Positions 18,956 through 28,009 of a stretch of 64,000 nucleotides of DNA are shown piece after piece. The position numbers and the translations under genes were made by a program. This DNA comes from an uncultured bacterium (GTDB lineage Bacteria > Cyanobacteriota > Vampirovibrionia > Gastranaerophilales > Gastranaerophilaceae), in NCBI GenBank assembly GCA_950022495.1, contig CATLLJ010000004.1:47730-111729 (forward strand), written 5' to 3'. How positions within the stretch are numbered: position 1 is the stretch's first letter; each line of letters starts with the position of its first letter. A model generated the notes under the pieces. It saw nothing but the letters and a program-made list of their open reading frames with translations, ran no database searches and was not told the origin of the DNA.

Positions 18956-18981
18956 TTACTGCCTCAGAATGACAGACAGAT

Positions 18982-19554
18982 TTACCTAAGTTTTTTCGCC
19001 AGTGACAATCCCGCCGGTAATGGTAAAACTACGTTTTCGTAATTTGGATTAGCGTTAATATCATCTAAAAATGTTTGAACTTTTGAAGCATGTGATATAA
19101 CGTTGTCGCATGCAATATATCCGCCAATATTTAAATGTGGTTCAATAAGGTGGAAAAATTTTATATATTGGGCTTTGTTTGCATCAATAAACGCAAAATC
19201 TACTTTAAAATCTTCCGGTAAATATTCTAATATTGTTGCAGCATCTCCTTTTCGGGTTTCAATAATATCTGCAACACCGCATTTTTCAAAATTTTCTTTT
19301 GCAACATCGAGCCGCTTATCATAAAATTCAATAGTTGTAAGTTTTCCGCCGGTTTGTTTTAAAGCCTTTCCAAGCCAGATGCCTGAATAACCGTTTGAGG
19401 TGCCGACTTCTATAACACTTTTTGATTTTGAATCAACTATCATGTTATATAAAAATTCTGCGGTCACTCTGGATATATTCCAAAATTCTTTTTGTGTTTT
19501 TTCCAGTTCTTTTAAAATTTCTTGAGTTGTATTATCAAAAGTTTCTATAATCAT
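18982..19554 (-). CDS. O-methyltransferase family 3 (SAM-dependent)
   Basis: SVIEVGTSNGYSGIWLGKAL...DFAFIDANKAQYIKFFHLIEPHLNIGGYIACDNV. Confidence 0.9.
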   Translation of the reverse strand: MIIETFDNTTQEILKELEKTQKEFWNISRVTAEFLYNMIVDSKSKSVIEVGTSNGYSGIWLGKALKQTGGKLTTIEFYDKRLDVAKENFEKCGVADIIETRKGDAATILEYLPEDFKVDFAFIDANKAQYIKFFHLIEPHLNIGGYIACDNVISHASKVQTFLDDINANPNYENVVLPLPAGLSLAKKLR

Positions 19555-20969
19555 TTTATTGTTTTAACCTTATCAGTAACTACAATTGAGCGGACAGGAA
19601 CATCTAAAGGACTTGTTTTAACAATTTCTTTAGTTGTTGTATCAATTACAGAATACAAACCTGAACGGGCATTAGTAATCATTATCATTTCACTGTTTTC
19701 AATTGGTGTAATTGTTGTTGCGAAAGCGTTTGTATTTAAGAATAATTTATCTGTAATCACATCTTCTTCAGTGTTTAGAACTTCAACAAGATTTTCGCCT
19801 GCACCCAGAATGTATAATTCTTTATTATGTGCATACAAATCAACAGGTTTTTCACAAACTTCAAGTTCTGAAATTAGTTCTAAAGTTTCGTAATCAACGA
19901 TTGCCAATCTGTTTTGAGTACGGCTTATTACATAAATTTTACCGTCAGTGTATGCAATTTTTGAAATATTCGGGAATGTGCCGATATTTTTTAATTTGTA
20001 GTTGTTGTCCAGTTCAATTGCCCAGATATTATTTTTGTTTCTGTCTACATAAAATAGCTTGTTGCCATCTTCAGACAATGTGAATTTTTCGCAAAGTCCG
20101 TTGATTTTAAGCTGCCTTTTGAGGGTCATTGTTTCAAGATTGAATACATATACGCTTGAATTTGAACCGCTTGTTATATATGCAACTTTTTTATCATTGT
20201 CAATGATTATTTGCTCAGGATGAATTTCAAACGGAACTTGTTTGATAACTTTTTCATCCATAAGAGAAATTATATTCATAACTTTTGAATCAAAGTATGT
20301 CACAAGCAAAAATTCACCGTTGTAGCACTTTAAGTCGTTAATTACGGCATTTTGTTCAAGTGCATAATTCGGTAATTTTGTGTTTGAGTCAATAACCTGA
20401 ATATTTTTGTTTGTTCCTGTTGCAATGTAGAAGGTTTTACCGTTTAATTCTTCAACCGGAGAAATGCTGTTTGTTTTACCGACTTTTCTTGCGTTATTGA
20501 TTTTTAAACCTGTTTCTTGAGTTATTGCAATGTCAATATTACCGATAATCCCTTTTAAGGTTTCAGGAATAACAAGTCCTTTTGGTAATAAAATATCCTG
20601 CGGCAAAAGTCCTGATTGAATTTCGTCAGGAGGATTCATCAAATTGATAACTGTTTTTTTGCCGTTGGTATTTATAACTTTTAATAATGAATAATTATTG
20701 TTGAGAATAACCATATCAGGTTTTTGTTTTAATGTTTCGTTTGCAGGGTAAGTTGTTTTTATGCCGACTTCGTCAACTTTTTCAACTTTTGAAGGAAAAA
20801 TCGGCAAATACATTGTGTTATCAGGCAATACAATTACACCATCAAAACGGAAATTTGTTTCAGGAAATGTCTGATTCACGAAATCCTGTACATCTTGCGG
20901 AACTTGTTCTGCAAGTGCGGCTCCGGATGCTGCTAAACATAAAACTAAAGTCAACAATAATTTTTTCAT
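19551..20969 (-). CDS. Exported beta-propeller (YVTN/WD40-like) protein
   Basis: Signal peptide MKKLLLTLVLCLAASGAALAEQ; repeats NKKVAYITSGSNSSVYVFNLETMTLKRQLKI, DGKIYVISRTQNRLAIVDYETLELISEL. Confidence 0.75.
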   Translation of the reverse strand: MKKLLLTLVLCLAASGAALAEQVPQDVQDFVNQTFPETNFRFDGVIVLPDNTMYLPIFPSKVEKVDEVGIKTTYPANETLKQKPDMVILNNNYSLLKVINTNGKKTVINLMNPPDEIQSGLLPQDILLPKGLVIPETLKGIIGNIDIAITQETGLKINNARKVGKTNSISPVEELNGKTFYIATGTNKNIQVIDSNTKLPNYALEQNAVINDLKCYNGEFLLVTYFDSKVMNIISLMDEKVIKQVPFEIHPEQIIIDNDKKVAYITSGSNSSVYVFNLETMTLKRQLKINGLCEKFTLSEDGNKLFYVDRNKNNIWAIELDNNYKLKNIGTFPNISKIAYTDGKIYVISRTQNRLAIVDYETLELISELEVCEKPVDLYAHNKELYILGAGENLVEVLNTEEDVITDKLFLNTNAFATTITPIENSEMIMITNARSGLYSVIDTTTKEIVKTSPLDVPVRSIVVTDKVKTIK

Positions 20970-22094
20970 TTATTTAAAAACTCCTTTAACCTTTGACATT
21001 ATAGATTTTGGCGGAACTTTGCCGGTTTCAAATTCGTATAATTCCTTATATAAAGCTTCCTGTTTTTTGTCTAACTTTGTAGGAATTTTAATTTTAAGAA
21101 TTACTATGTGGTCGCCTCTTTGAGATGGTTTTGAAATTATTGGTATACCTGCACCTTTGATTTTAACAAGATTTCCGTGCTGAGCACCTGCAGGTATTTG
21201 AATTTCTTTTTCACCGTCAAGAGTTTTGATTGTTACAGTGTCGCCGATAACTGCCTGAGCAGGTGAGATTTCAAGTTCTGTAAATACATTGATGCCTTCA
21301 CGTTTGTAGTAAGCTGAAGATTCGACATGAATAACTACAAATAAATCTCCGTTTGGACCGCCGTTTATTCCGCAGTCACCTTCTCCGGAAACCCTGATTT
21401 TAGACATATTATCAACGCCTGCAGGAATTTTGATTTCGATTTTCTTTTCTTTGTTAATTTGACCGTGTCCCTGACAGGTTTTGCAAGGTTTGTCGATAAT
21501 CTCTCCTGTTCCGTGGCAGTGTGGACAGGTTGTAATTTGTGCAAAGTTGCCAAGAGGAGTTCTAGTCACAGTTTTTACCTGACCTGAACCTCCGCACTGC
21601 GGACATGTTTTCTTTTGAGTTCCTTTTTCTGCACCTGTTCCGTGGCAGTCAGGACAGGTTTCAAGATGGTCAAATTTTATTTCTTTATTTATTCCAAACG
21701 CAGCATCTTCAAATTTTAACTTAATATCATATCTCAAATCGTCGCCGCGTTGAGGAGCGTTCGGGTCAATTCCGCCGCCAAATCCAAATCCGCCGAATCC
21801 GCCAAAGAATGATTCAAAAATATCGTTCAAATCGCCAAAACCGCCTGCAAACGGACCGTTTGTATCAAATCCAGCATTTTTTAAACCGTCTTCACCGTAT
21901 CTGTCGTAGGTTGCTCTTTTGTTCTCATCAGATAAAGTTTCGTAAGCTTTGCCGAGTTCTTTAAATTTTTCTTCAGCATCAGGGGCTTTGTTTACATCGG
22001 GGTGCAGCTCTCTGGCTTTTTTCCTGAAAGCTGATTTTATTTCGTCTTTTGAAGCATCTTTTGATACTCCTAATATTTCATAATAATCTGCCAT
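20970..22094 (-). CDS. dnaJ: Chaperone DnaJ
   Basis: J domain with HPDVNK, G/F region, four CxxCxGxG zinc motifs. Confidence 0.98.
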   Translation of the reverse strand: MADYYEILGVSKDASKDEIKSAFRKKARELHPDVNKAPDAEEKFKELGKAYETLSDENKRATYDRYGEDGLKNAGFDTNGPFAGGFGDLNDIFESFFGGFGGFGFGGGIDPNAPQRGDDLRYDIKLKFEDAAFGINKEIKFDHLETCPDCHGTGAEKGTQKKTCPQCGGSGQVKTVTRTPLGNFAQITTCPHCHGTGEIIDKPCKTCQGHGQINKEKKIEIKIPAGVDNMSKIRVSGEGDCGINGGPNGDLFVVIHVESSAYYKREGINVFTELEISPAQAVIGDTVTIKTLDGEKEIQIPAGAQHGNLVKIKGAGIPIISKPSQRGDHIVILKIKIPTKLDKKQEALYKELYEFETGKVPPKSIMSKVKGVFK

Positions 22095-22160
22095 ATCCTC
22101 TTTTTACTTCCTTTTCTACTATATCCCTTGTCTAAGGGTATGTTAGTGGGGATTGCCCGT

Positions 22161-22724
22161 TTAACCCGCAGTTGCAACATTAACAAGAGTTGGTCTTAGA
22201 ACCTTGTCGCCCATTTTGTAACCTTTTTGTAATTCAGCGATTACAGTATGTTCAGGGTGTTCGCTTGTTGGAGTTTGCATAACTGCTTCGTGGAAATTAG
22301 GGTCAAATTCTTCCCCGATGGCTTTAATTTCTTCCAAGCCCAGTTTTGACAAAGAATCCCAAACCTGTTTATGAACAAGATTAAAACTTTCTTTAACTTT
22401 TTCGCAATCTTCAACACCTTCAAGTGCTTTTTGACCGCGGTCAAAGTTATCAAGAACTTCAATCATTTTTTTCAAAGTTGATTCAGTTCCGAACTTGATT
22501 AAATTTTCACGTTCTTGTTCCTGACGTTTTCTGTAGTTATCAAAATCTGCTGCAAGACGAATATATTGCTGGTTTAGTTTGTCGTATTCTTCTTGAAGTT
22601 TGTTATCTTGAACAGCTTCTTCTTTTGTTTCTTCAACAGGAGTTTCGTTTTCAGTTGAAGCTTCAATATTTTCATCTTTAACTAATTCGTCGTTTTTAAA
22701 CGGATTTGAATTATTTTCAGTCAT
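22161..22724 (-). CDS. grpE: Nucleotide exchange factor GrpE
   Basis: RLAADFDNYRKRQEQERENLIKFGTESTLKKMIEVLDNFDRG; upstream of dnaJ. Confidence 0.95.
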   Translation of the reverse strand: MTENNSNPFKNDELVKDENIEASTENETPVEETKEEAVQDNKLQEEYDKLNQQYIRLAADFDNYRKRQEQERENLIKFGTESTLKKMIEVLDNFDRGQKALEGVEDCEKVKESFNLVHKQVWDSLSKLGLEEIKAIGEEFDPNFHEAVMQTPTSEHPEHTVIAELQKGYKMGDKVLRPTLVNVATAG

Positions 22725-22823
22725 TATTATATTTCCCTTCACAACATTATATACCTATATTATAAGGCATGAAAGCAAATTAACAAGTGAAATTTATCTT
22801 TTTTTAATAATTGAGGTTCGGGG

Positions 22824-23063
22824 TTATTTTTTGTAAATATCTTCAAGAGAAATATTGAGAGCATCGGCAATAGCAATAATGGTTGTAATTTTCGGATTAG
22901 CATGAGCGTTTTCAATTTTGCTAAGATGCTTTTCATTAATATTTGCTATAGCTGCCAGCCCTTCCTGTGATAAACCGGCACGATTTCTTTCAGCACATAT
23001 ATTTCTACCAACTATTATAAGAATTTCATTCTCATCCATACTTGTATATTCACATATTGACAA
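22824..23063 (-). CDS. XRE-family HTH regulator
   Basis: ICAERNRAGLSQEGLAAIANINEKHLSKIENAHANPKITTIIAIADAL. Confidence 0.9.
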   Translation of the reverse strand: MSICEYTSMDENEILIIVGRNICAERNRAGLSQEGLAAIANINEKHLSKIENAHANPKITTIIAIADALNISLEDIYKK

Positions 23064-23142
23064 ATGTATTAGTACTGCTTTAAGATGGAATTAGGTGTGC
23101 TTTAGAATAACTTTCTACACTTTAAGGAGGGGTTATGTAGTC

Positions 23143-23481
23143 TTATTTGTCCATAACATTTAAAATATTAAAAATTTCTCGTAGTTTATCAGAACTGAAA
23201 TCAGGTAAAAGTCGTTTGATTTCATTAATATAATTGATATCTGCTTCTGTAAAAACTTTAACTTTAGGACTAAGTAAAAATGATGGAGTTACATTAAAGA
23301 AATTGCTAAGAGCTGCTAAAACTTTACTTGAGACAAATGTGCTTCCTGTTTCAATTTTAGTTACCGAATGTGATTGTAACCCCAAAAACTCTGAAAGTTG
23401 TTCCTGTGTTATTCCCCTATTAATGCGAAGTTCTTTAACATTGGCACCAATGATTTTTTTAATATTTTCACTATCATACAT
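23143..23481 (-). CDS. XRE-family HTH regulator
   Basis: VKELRINRGITQEQLSEFLGLQSHSVTKIETGSTFVSSKVLAALSNFF. Confidence 0.9.
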   Translation of the reverse strand: MYDSENIKKIIGANVKELRINRGITQEQLSEFLGLQSHSVTKIETGSTFVSSKVLAALSNFFNVTPSFLLSPKVKVFTEADINYINEIKRLLPDFSSDKLREIFNILNVMDK

Positions 23482-23622
23482 AAACTATATATTAGTTTAT
23501 TTTTTTGTCCCTTGCTATTACCTGTTATTCGTAAATAAGAATATCAAGGTATAAATAAAGATTTAAAATCAATAAATGACCATTATATTCATATAAAATT
23601 ACGTAAAAAGGAGGTATACAAA

Positions 23623-23842
23623 ATGAACGAAAAAATTTTATTACAATCAGAAAACAGAGAAAAAGAAAACAGAACACTTGATATTCTGGTAAATCTGAAC
23701 AGTTATCTTGAAATAGCCGCTTCATACGTTGGCAACAACGATAACAACAAGGAGTTATTCCATAGGGCTATTAATCGACAACATGCAAAAAGAAGTAAGA
23801 GAATTGATGGAAATCAACAGTTTATTGGAAAGTGAGTAGAAT
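23623..23842 (+). pseudogene. Frameshifted copy of the MNEKILLQSENREKEN small protein (intact copy 37874-38092)
   Basis: Near-identical DNA to 37874-38092; ttccat--agggctattaatcg versus ttccacatagggttgttaatcg is a 2-nt deletion that shifts the last about 23 codons. Confidence 0.75.
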
Positions 23843-23897
23843 ATATAAGGGGGTTCGGGGTAGAAATCCAAACCTACAAATGTACAAATCTATAAGC

Positions 23898-24054
23898 TGG
23901 ATTGCTTCGGGGGTAAATGTAAAAGTAATTTAATACACCCGTTCAAGTTTCCAATCGCAATAATGTAACTTCTTTTATGGATTGCTTCGTCGTTTCACTC
24001 CTCGCAATGACAATACGAGCTAAGTCATTGCGAGGGCTTTAGCCCGTGGCAATC
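23898..24054. repeat. Dispersed repeat family R1, compound copy C
   Basis: TGGATTGCTTCGGGGGTAAATGTAAAAGTAATTTAATACACCCGTTCAAGTTTCC... then a second TGGATTGCTTCGTCGTTTCACTCCTCGCAATGACAATACGAGCTAAGTCATTGCGAGGGCTTTAGCCCGTGGCAATC. Confidence 0.85.
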
Positions 24055-24551
24055 TATTAATTAAATAGCTCGAGTTATCAGGGGCATCGCCCCCGAACCC
24101 CAAAGTTAGATTGAGAAAGGTTCGACCTCCACGAAGTGAACAATAAATGTTATGCGAAACAACAACAAAAGCGAGTATTGTTTGAACGACTAGGGGTAAA
24201 TATATTAGGTAATTAGACTCCGTATACCAATATTGGTAGCAATGTACCCACTCCGGTGAGGAGTCAGGGTGACACCTGAGTGAGTTTACTCGCTTTGGGT
24301 TGAGCATTTACAATTTATTAGTGAACGCAACGCTAGCGAGCAGAGGGCGAACGGTCAAGGCGTTGAGCCTTGCCGGTAGACCCGTTTATCGCGAGCGACG
24401 CAAGACAGTGATAGGAGAAAGTTTCTTTGCTCCACGTTTCTGTCTTGGATTTTTGCGAGTCGGACGGCTCAACGCAGTCCTCCTCTGGACGAGTTTCACT
24501 CTTTTAAAAATCCGCTTTGCGGTCAAAGAAATGTGGAATAGAAAACTATTT

Positions 24552-24579
24552 ATCAGAAACTACGTTTCCGAACCTTCCT
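24552..24579. repeat. 28-nt repeat shared with the 29.5-29.9 kb element
   Basis: ATCAGAAACTACGTTTCCGAACCTTCCT, identical to 29884-29911. Confidence 0.8.
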
Positions 24580-24640
24580 ATATCCGAAATTAGCAGTTTG
24601 GGCTTTCTGCCCAACAGCTCGCTTTTTTAAATTTCATTAT

Positions 24641-25600
24641 TTAACAATATTCATTCAAAAAACATGCACTTTTGTGTTCCGGTTCAATATCAATCAGTTC
24701 CGGAACTTTTTGTGTGCAAATATCCATACAAAAATCACATCTCGGGTTGAATTTACAGCCATCTATTCTTTGTGACAAAGTTGGGGGCTGACCTTTTATT
24801 GTTTCAAGCTTTTCACCCCTGTTGGACGGCAAAGCCTTTAAAAGTGCTTTTGAATACGGATGATTAGGGTTTGCAAAAAAAGTATTATTAGGGGCTTTTT
24901 CCACAATTCGTCCTGCGTACATTACTGCAATATCATCACAATTTTCTTTAACAAGTGCTAAATCGTGTGTGATTAACAAAATTGAAGTCTCGTTATTCTT
25001 CTTAATTTCGTTTAATAAGTGCATTATTTGGGCTTGAATTGTCACATCTAATGCGGTTGTCGGCTCGTCTGCAATTAGGATTTCCGCGTTGCAGGCAAGT
25101 GCCATTGCAATAATTGCACGTTGTTTCATTCCGCCTGAAAATTCGTGCGGATAATTATTAAATCGGGATTTTGCCGATGGAATTTGTACTGCTTCAAGTG
25201 CTTCTATTGCTTTTTTTTCAGCCTCTTCACCGTATAAATGCTGATGTATGTTTATAATTTCTAACAACTGGTCGCCAATTGTGTAAAGCGGATTGAGAGA
25301 TGTCATTGGATCCTGCGGAATTAGTGCGATTTTACCTCCGCGAATATTTTGCATTTTTTTTTGTGATTTTTCCAGAAGATTTTCGCCCTTAAACAAAATT
25401 TCTCCGGATGTTATTCTGGCAGTTTTCGGAATTAAATTTAGAATACTCATAGCACTCATTGTTTTGCCGCATCCAGATTCCCCTACTATTGCAAGCATTT
25501 TGCCTTTCTCAAGTGAAAATGAAACATCAAAAAGTGCCTGTCTGAATACTTCTTCGCATTGAAAGCCTAAATTTAAATTTTTAATTTCCAAAATCGCCAT
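24641..25600 (-). CDS. Oligo/dipeptide ABC transporter ATP-binding protein (OppD/DppD)
   Basis: Walker A GESGCGKT; SGGMKQRAIIAMAL; oligopeptide transporter C-terminal CKFNPRCDFCMDIC. Confidence 0.93.
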   Translation of the reverse strand: MAILEIKNLNLGFQCEEVFRQALFDVSFSLEKGKMLAIVGESGCGKTMSAMSILNLIPKTARITSGEILFKGENLLEKSQKKMQNIRGGKIALIPQDPMTSLNPLYTIGDQLLEIINIHQHLYGEEAEKKAIEALEAVQIPSAKSRFNNYPHEFSGGMKQRAIIAMALACNAEILIADEPTTALDVTIQAQIMHLLNEIKKNNETSILLITHDLALVKENCDDIAVMYAGRIVEKAPNNTFFANPNHPYSKALLKALPSNRGEKLETIKGQPPTLSQRIDGCKFNPRCDFCMDICTQKVPELIDIEPEHKSACFLNEYC

Positions 25601-25653
25601 GATATTTAGAATTATATCTACTTTTGACTTTCAAGTAAATAGGTTAACAAGTT

Positions 25654-27075
25654 ATGAAATTAGAAAATATAATTTTGAACATTCTTTTCAAACTTGCTCA
25701 AACTAAAAATATCGTTATAATAGAAGGTATGACAGATATTGATAAGAGCGATTTAGAAGAGTTAAAACAACGGGTTAAAAAAAAGCTTGATGAAACAAGT
25801 TTGTATTCGTACAAAGGAACCGTATCAAAGCTTTTGGGTTTAACGGTTGAAGTTAAACTGCCGGGGTTAAAAATCGGTGACCTGTGCTATATTGAAACCG
25901 CAACGGGTGAGCAAAAACCTGCTGAAGTTGCTGCATTTAAAGGTGAAGTCGCTCAATTATCATTACTTTTGGATGGAAACGGAATTGGTCAGGGAAGTTT
26001 GGTAACAACTTCAAGACAACCGATTACAATTCCAATCGGGGATTTTTTATTAGGGCGATTGATTGATCCTTTAGGTAATCCTATAGACGGAAAGCCTCTT
26101 GATACAACCAATGCAACATGGAAACCTATTGAAGGACCTCCTCCGGGACCGTTTGAAAGACCTATTATTACAGAACAATTCTCAACAGGGGTTCGAGCAA
26201 TTGACGGTTGTATGACAATGGGCTGCGGACAGCGTTTGGGATTATTTGCAGGTTCAGGGGTTGGTAAAAGTACACTGCTTGGTATGATTGCAAGAAATTC
26301 AGATGCAGACGTTAACGTTGTTGCACTAATCGGAGAACGCGGCCGTGAAGTTAAAGAGTTTGTTGAAGATGCTTTAGGCGAAGAAGGTATGGTTAAATCT
26401 GTTCTTGTATGTTCAACCGGTGACCAGCCGCCTTTAATTCGTCAAAAAGCACTTTTAACTGCAACTGCGGTGTGTGAATATTTCAGAGATCAGGGTAAAA
26501 AAGTTTTCTTGATGACAGACACAGTAACACGTTGTGCAATGGCCGGGCGTGAAGTAGGGTTGTCCCTCGGTGAACCTCCGACAATGAAAGGTTATCCGCC
26601 ATCAATTTTCTCATGGCTTCAAAAAGTTCTTGAACGTGCAGGAAACAGCCCAAGGGGTTCTATTACCGCATTGTATACTGTACTTATGGAAGGTGATGAT
26701 ATTTCGGATCCGATTGTAGATATTGTGCGTGGTATTGTAGACGGTCACATTTTCTTATCCAGAAAAGTTGCCGAATCAAACCATTACCCTGCGATTGATG
26801 TATTGGGAAGTATTTCCCGTTTGATGAGTGCGATTGCTGCTCCTGAACATAAACAGGCGGCAGGTAAACTCCGTACGATTTTGTCTTTATATCGAGAAAA
26901 TAAAGACCTTATTGATGTAGGTATGTATCAGCCGGGTTCAAACCCTCGACTTGACGTTGCGATTGAAATGGTTCCAAAAGTAAATGCATTCTTGCAGCAG
27001 AGAACATCTGACAGCGTTACTATGGAAGGTACTATCAGCCAGCTTGTTGAAATGATGCGTGGTGTTGAGATTTAA
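25654..27075 (+). CDS. FliI/SctN (YscN)-family type III secretion/flagellar ATPase-like protein
   Basis: FAGSGVGKSTLLGMIARN, ALIGERGREVKEFVED, DTVTRCAMAGREVGLSLGEPPTMKGYPPSIFSWLQKVLERAG, RGSITALYTVLMEGDD. Internal ATG at 25729 is an alternative start. Confidence 0.9.
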   Translation: MKLENIILNILFKLAQTKNIVIIEGMTDIDKSDLEELKQRVKKKLDETSLYSYKGTVSKLLGLTVEVKLPGLKIGDLCYIETATGEQKPAEVAAFKGEVAQLSLLLDGNGIGQGSLVTTSRQPITIPIGDFLLGRLIDPLGNPIDGKPLDTTNATWKPIEGPPPGPFERPIITEQFSTGVRAIDGCMTMGCGQRLGLFAGSGVGKSTLLGMIARNSDADVNVVALIGERGREVKEFVEDALGEEGMVKSVLVCSTGDQPPLIRQKALLTATAVCEYFRDQGKKVFLMTDTVTRCAMAGREVGLSLGEPPTMKGYPPSIFSWLQKVLERAGNSPRGSITALYTVLMEGDDISDPIVDIVRGIVDGHIFLSRKVAESNHYPAIDVLGSISRLMSAIAAPEHKQAAGKLRTILSLYRENKDLIDVGMYQPGSNPRLDVAIEMVPKVNAFLQQRTSDSVTMEGTISQLVEMMRGVEI

Positions 27076-27149
27076 TCCGTTTTTGTAACAATAATCAATA
27101 AATGCTTTGCATGAGTTTGACATGTTTTTTTGCTTAATTTACTATCATG

Positions 27150-27298
27150 AACAAGAGGAAATGAAGTGAATATCTTCAACTGTAGCCGCAGCCGTAATAG
27201 TCGGAACACTCAAAAACCACCTTATTCACGTGCAGTTTGAAAAGGGAAATAGAGTTTTTTGAAGTGTCCTCTAGGCTTGGAAGTCAAGAGGATTTTTA
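27150..27298 (+). promoter_or_regulatory. Probable cobalamin riboswitch with RBS-sequestering expression platform
   Basis: GAGGAAATGAAGTGAATATCTTCAACTGTAGCCGCAGCCGTAATAGTCGG fits GGAAn..GGUGaaAaUCC..CUGcCCCCGCAACuGUAA; ACCACctt..aaGGGAA fits CCACU...GGGAA; closing stem ACACTCAAAAAC/GTTTTTTGAAGTGT; hairpin CCTCTAGGCTT-GGA-AAGTCAAGAGG-like (27269-27291) contains the AGAGG RBS just before ATG 27299. Confidence 0.78.
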
Positions 27299-28009
27299 AT
27301 GTCATTAACAGCAGCACATACACATACTACAAAAGTTGGAACATGTCCGCACGGATTACCATTAGGAGCATGTCCGATTTGTAACGGTATGGCTGGCGGA
27401 AATTCCACAACAAAACGTGATATTCCGCGTAATGTTGGTGAAATGTCTTATAATCAGTGTGCTGCTATAGGTGCAATGCTTCGTGCTCAAAAAAATGCCA
27501 GACATCAAGCTCAAATTGCCCAGCAAAATCATTTGCAGGCTATTGCGGATTTCCAGAAAAGTATTGCAAATACACACCAAAGACTTATGACTCTTGCGGC
27601 TTCTATTTCTGAAACTATGCCTGCTGTTATTGCAAAACCGGTAAATTTTGTTTTAACAAATGTAGTTGGAAAAGTTTTAAATTTTGTACAAAATATTCCA
27701 AATATAATTGCAAATATTTCGCAGGCTATTACACAAAAATTTGCGGATATAACAGATAAATTAACTGCAATTTACGGCGAATTTAAAGCAGCTGTTCAAA
27801 AAAAAGTTTCAGAGTTTTTATCTAATGTGAAAAAGAAATTAAAATCTTTATTTTTTGTTTTCGGAACGCAGGAAACGGAGGATGAAGAGAAAAAAATTGA
27901 TGAAGCAAAAAGGACATTTGAGCTAAAAACTTTTATTCACACACTTGCTCAAAAACTTAAAAACCAGAACCAAAAGGATATAGAAAAGGATGAACGTAGT
28001 ACCGTTTAA
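27299..28009 (+). CDS. Hypothetical protein with N-terminal His/Cys motif and hydrophobic/coiled region
   Basis: MSLTAAHTHTTKVGTCPHGLPLGACPICNGMAGG...; starts 7 nt after AGAGG of the riboswitch hairpin. Confidence 0.8.
   Translation: MSLTAAHTHTTKVGTCPHGLPLGACPICNGMAGGNSTTKRDIPRNVGEMSYNQCAAIGAMLRAQKNARHQAQIAQQNHLQAIADFQKSIANTHQRLMTLAASISETMPAVIAKPVNFVLTNVVGKVLNFVQNIPNIIANISQAITQKFADITDKLTAIYGEFKAAVQKKVSEFLSNVKKKLKSLFFVFGTQETEDEEKKIDEAKRTFELKTFIHTLAQKLKNQNQKDIEKDERSTV

Noticed and set aside
24020-24593. ORFs 24020-24307 (-) and 24300-24593 (+)
   Set aside because: Translate repeat mosaic sequence; no RBS or recognisable domain.
24641-25600. Lone OppD ATPase as a new transporter system
   Set aside because: Canonical OppD sequence; partner permease/binding genes may be elsewhere, and isolated ATPases are not unusual enough to claim novelty.
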